A stretch of 33,638 nt of DNA from an uncultured Pelagibacteraceae bacterium. GTDB taxonomy: Bacteria; Pseudomonadota; Alphaproteobacteria; Pelagibacterales; Pelagibacteraceae. Location: NCBI GenBank assembly GCA_902611815.1, contig CACMAZ010000013.1:1-33638 (forward strand), written 5' to 3'. Both the position numbers and the translations under genes were made by a program. Shown here piece by piece: positions 33,390 through 33,638 of this stretch. The stretch's first letter is position 1, and each line of letters begins with the position of its first letter. The notes under the pieces were generated by a model. It was not told the DNA's origin. It saw nothing but the letters and a program-made list of their open reading frames with translations, and did not search any database.

Positions 33390-33638
33390 ATGAGTAACAA
33401 CTTAAGAATTAATAAAAATAACTTTATAGATCAAACTGTTAGAATTTCCTTTAAATTTAATGGTAAAAAACTTTTTGGATATAAAGGTGATACATTAGCC
33501 TCTGCTTTATTAGCAAATAATATTCATTTGGTTGGAAGAAGTTTTAAATACCATAGACCTAGAGGAATAATGACCTGTGGTTCAGAAGAGCCTAATGCAA
33601 TTGTTCAGGTTGGGAATGATCCTGCATTAACTGATCCA
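33390..33638 (+). CDS. soxA: Sarcosine oxidase alpha subunit, N-terminal 83 residues (cut by window edge)
   Basis: The frame begins at the ATG at 33390 and runs off the right edge; the complete subunit is about 1000 residues. The visible part is the N-terminal ferredoxin-like domain: GYKGDTLASALLANNIHLVG (about 30-49) and RSFKYHRPRGIMTCGSEEPN, a stretch almost invariant in SoxA. The full subunit also holds NAD-, THF- and sarcosine-side domains. soxG is expected further downstream. Confidence 0.95.
   Translation, partial: MSNNLRINKNNFIDQTVRISFKFNGKKLFGYKGDTLASALLANNIHLVGRSFKYHRPRGIMTCGSEEPNAIVQVGNDPALTDP

Noticed and set aside
1..33638. CRISPR arrays, insertion sequences, prophage or a replication origin
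   Set aside because: No regularly spaced repeats, transposase or integrase motifs, inverted terminal repeats or DnaA-box clusters were seen while reading the window.

Overview
The window is a strongly AT-rich, gene-dense piece of an alphaproteobacterial chromosome. The gene orders (rsh-pyrE-pdxJ-acpS-lepB-rnc-recO, ribD-ribE-ribB-ribH-nusB-thiL, bc1 chaperone-rpmF-plsX-ihfA-merR), the lysine/asparagine-rich proteins, nearly absent spacers and the pseudoknot leader before metY point to a streamlined marine bacterium of the SAR11 clade (Candidatus Pelagibacter-like). This assignment is an inference from content, not a database match. No mobile element, CRISPR array, phage gene or gene-free stretch over 300 bases was seen.

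Layout. (1) Positions 1-5049, minus strand: rplM-rpsI-argC-small lipoprotein-hom-GT4-GT2, with 1-4 base overlaps along most of it and the last gene cut by the window edge. (2) 5050-5210: divergent regulatory region with an rplM promoter and two successive H-type pseudoknots of SAM-II/SAM-V type before metY. (3) 5211-8080: metY (+), ctaA (-), a chorismate mutase (+) and rpmG (-). (4) 8073-10402, minus: bc1 assembly chaperone-rpmF-plsX-ihfA-merR-rpmG. The divergent bamE starts on the same CATG as the chaperone. (5) 10888-12993: K+-independent proton pyrophosphatase. (6) 13051-20350, minus: a ten-gene run of 2OG oxygenase-rpiB-glyA-nrdR-ribD-ribE-ribB(X)-ribH-nusB-thiL. (7) 20424-21416: hemB (+). 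(8) 21417-28743, minus: dapA-smpB-folK-rsh-pyrE-pdxJ-acpS-lepB-rnc-recO. (9) 28785-33638: slt (+), tRNA-Ser(GCT) (-), a methyltransferase and soxB-soxD-soxA (+), the last cut by the window edge.

How the genes work together. Hom and MetY supply homocysteine and methionine, and the leader of metY probably senses S-adenosylmethionine. Sarcosine oxidase and GlyA generate and interconvert one-carbon units, glycine and serine. The rib genes provide the flavin needed by sarcosine oxidase, and CtaA, HemB and the bc1 chaperone serve respiration. BamE, Slt, LepB, PlsX and the two glycosyltransferases serve the envelope.

Most interesting points: the tandem pseudoknot leader; two divergent genes with overlapping start codons; an undescribed 56-residue lipoprotein gene wedged between argC and hom; a RibB whose GTP cyclohydrolase II half lacks its zinc cysteines; an Rsh lacking the region between TGS and ACT; a folK start buried in smpB; an NrdR with a shortened zinc knuckle; and the absence of fabH and era from their usual places.
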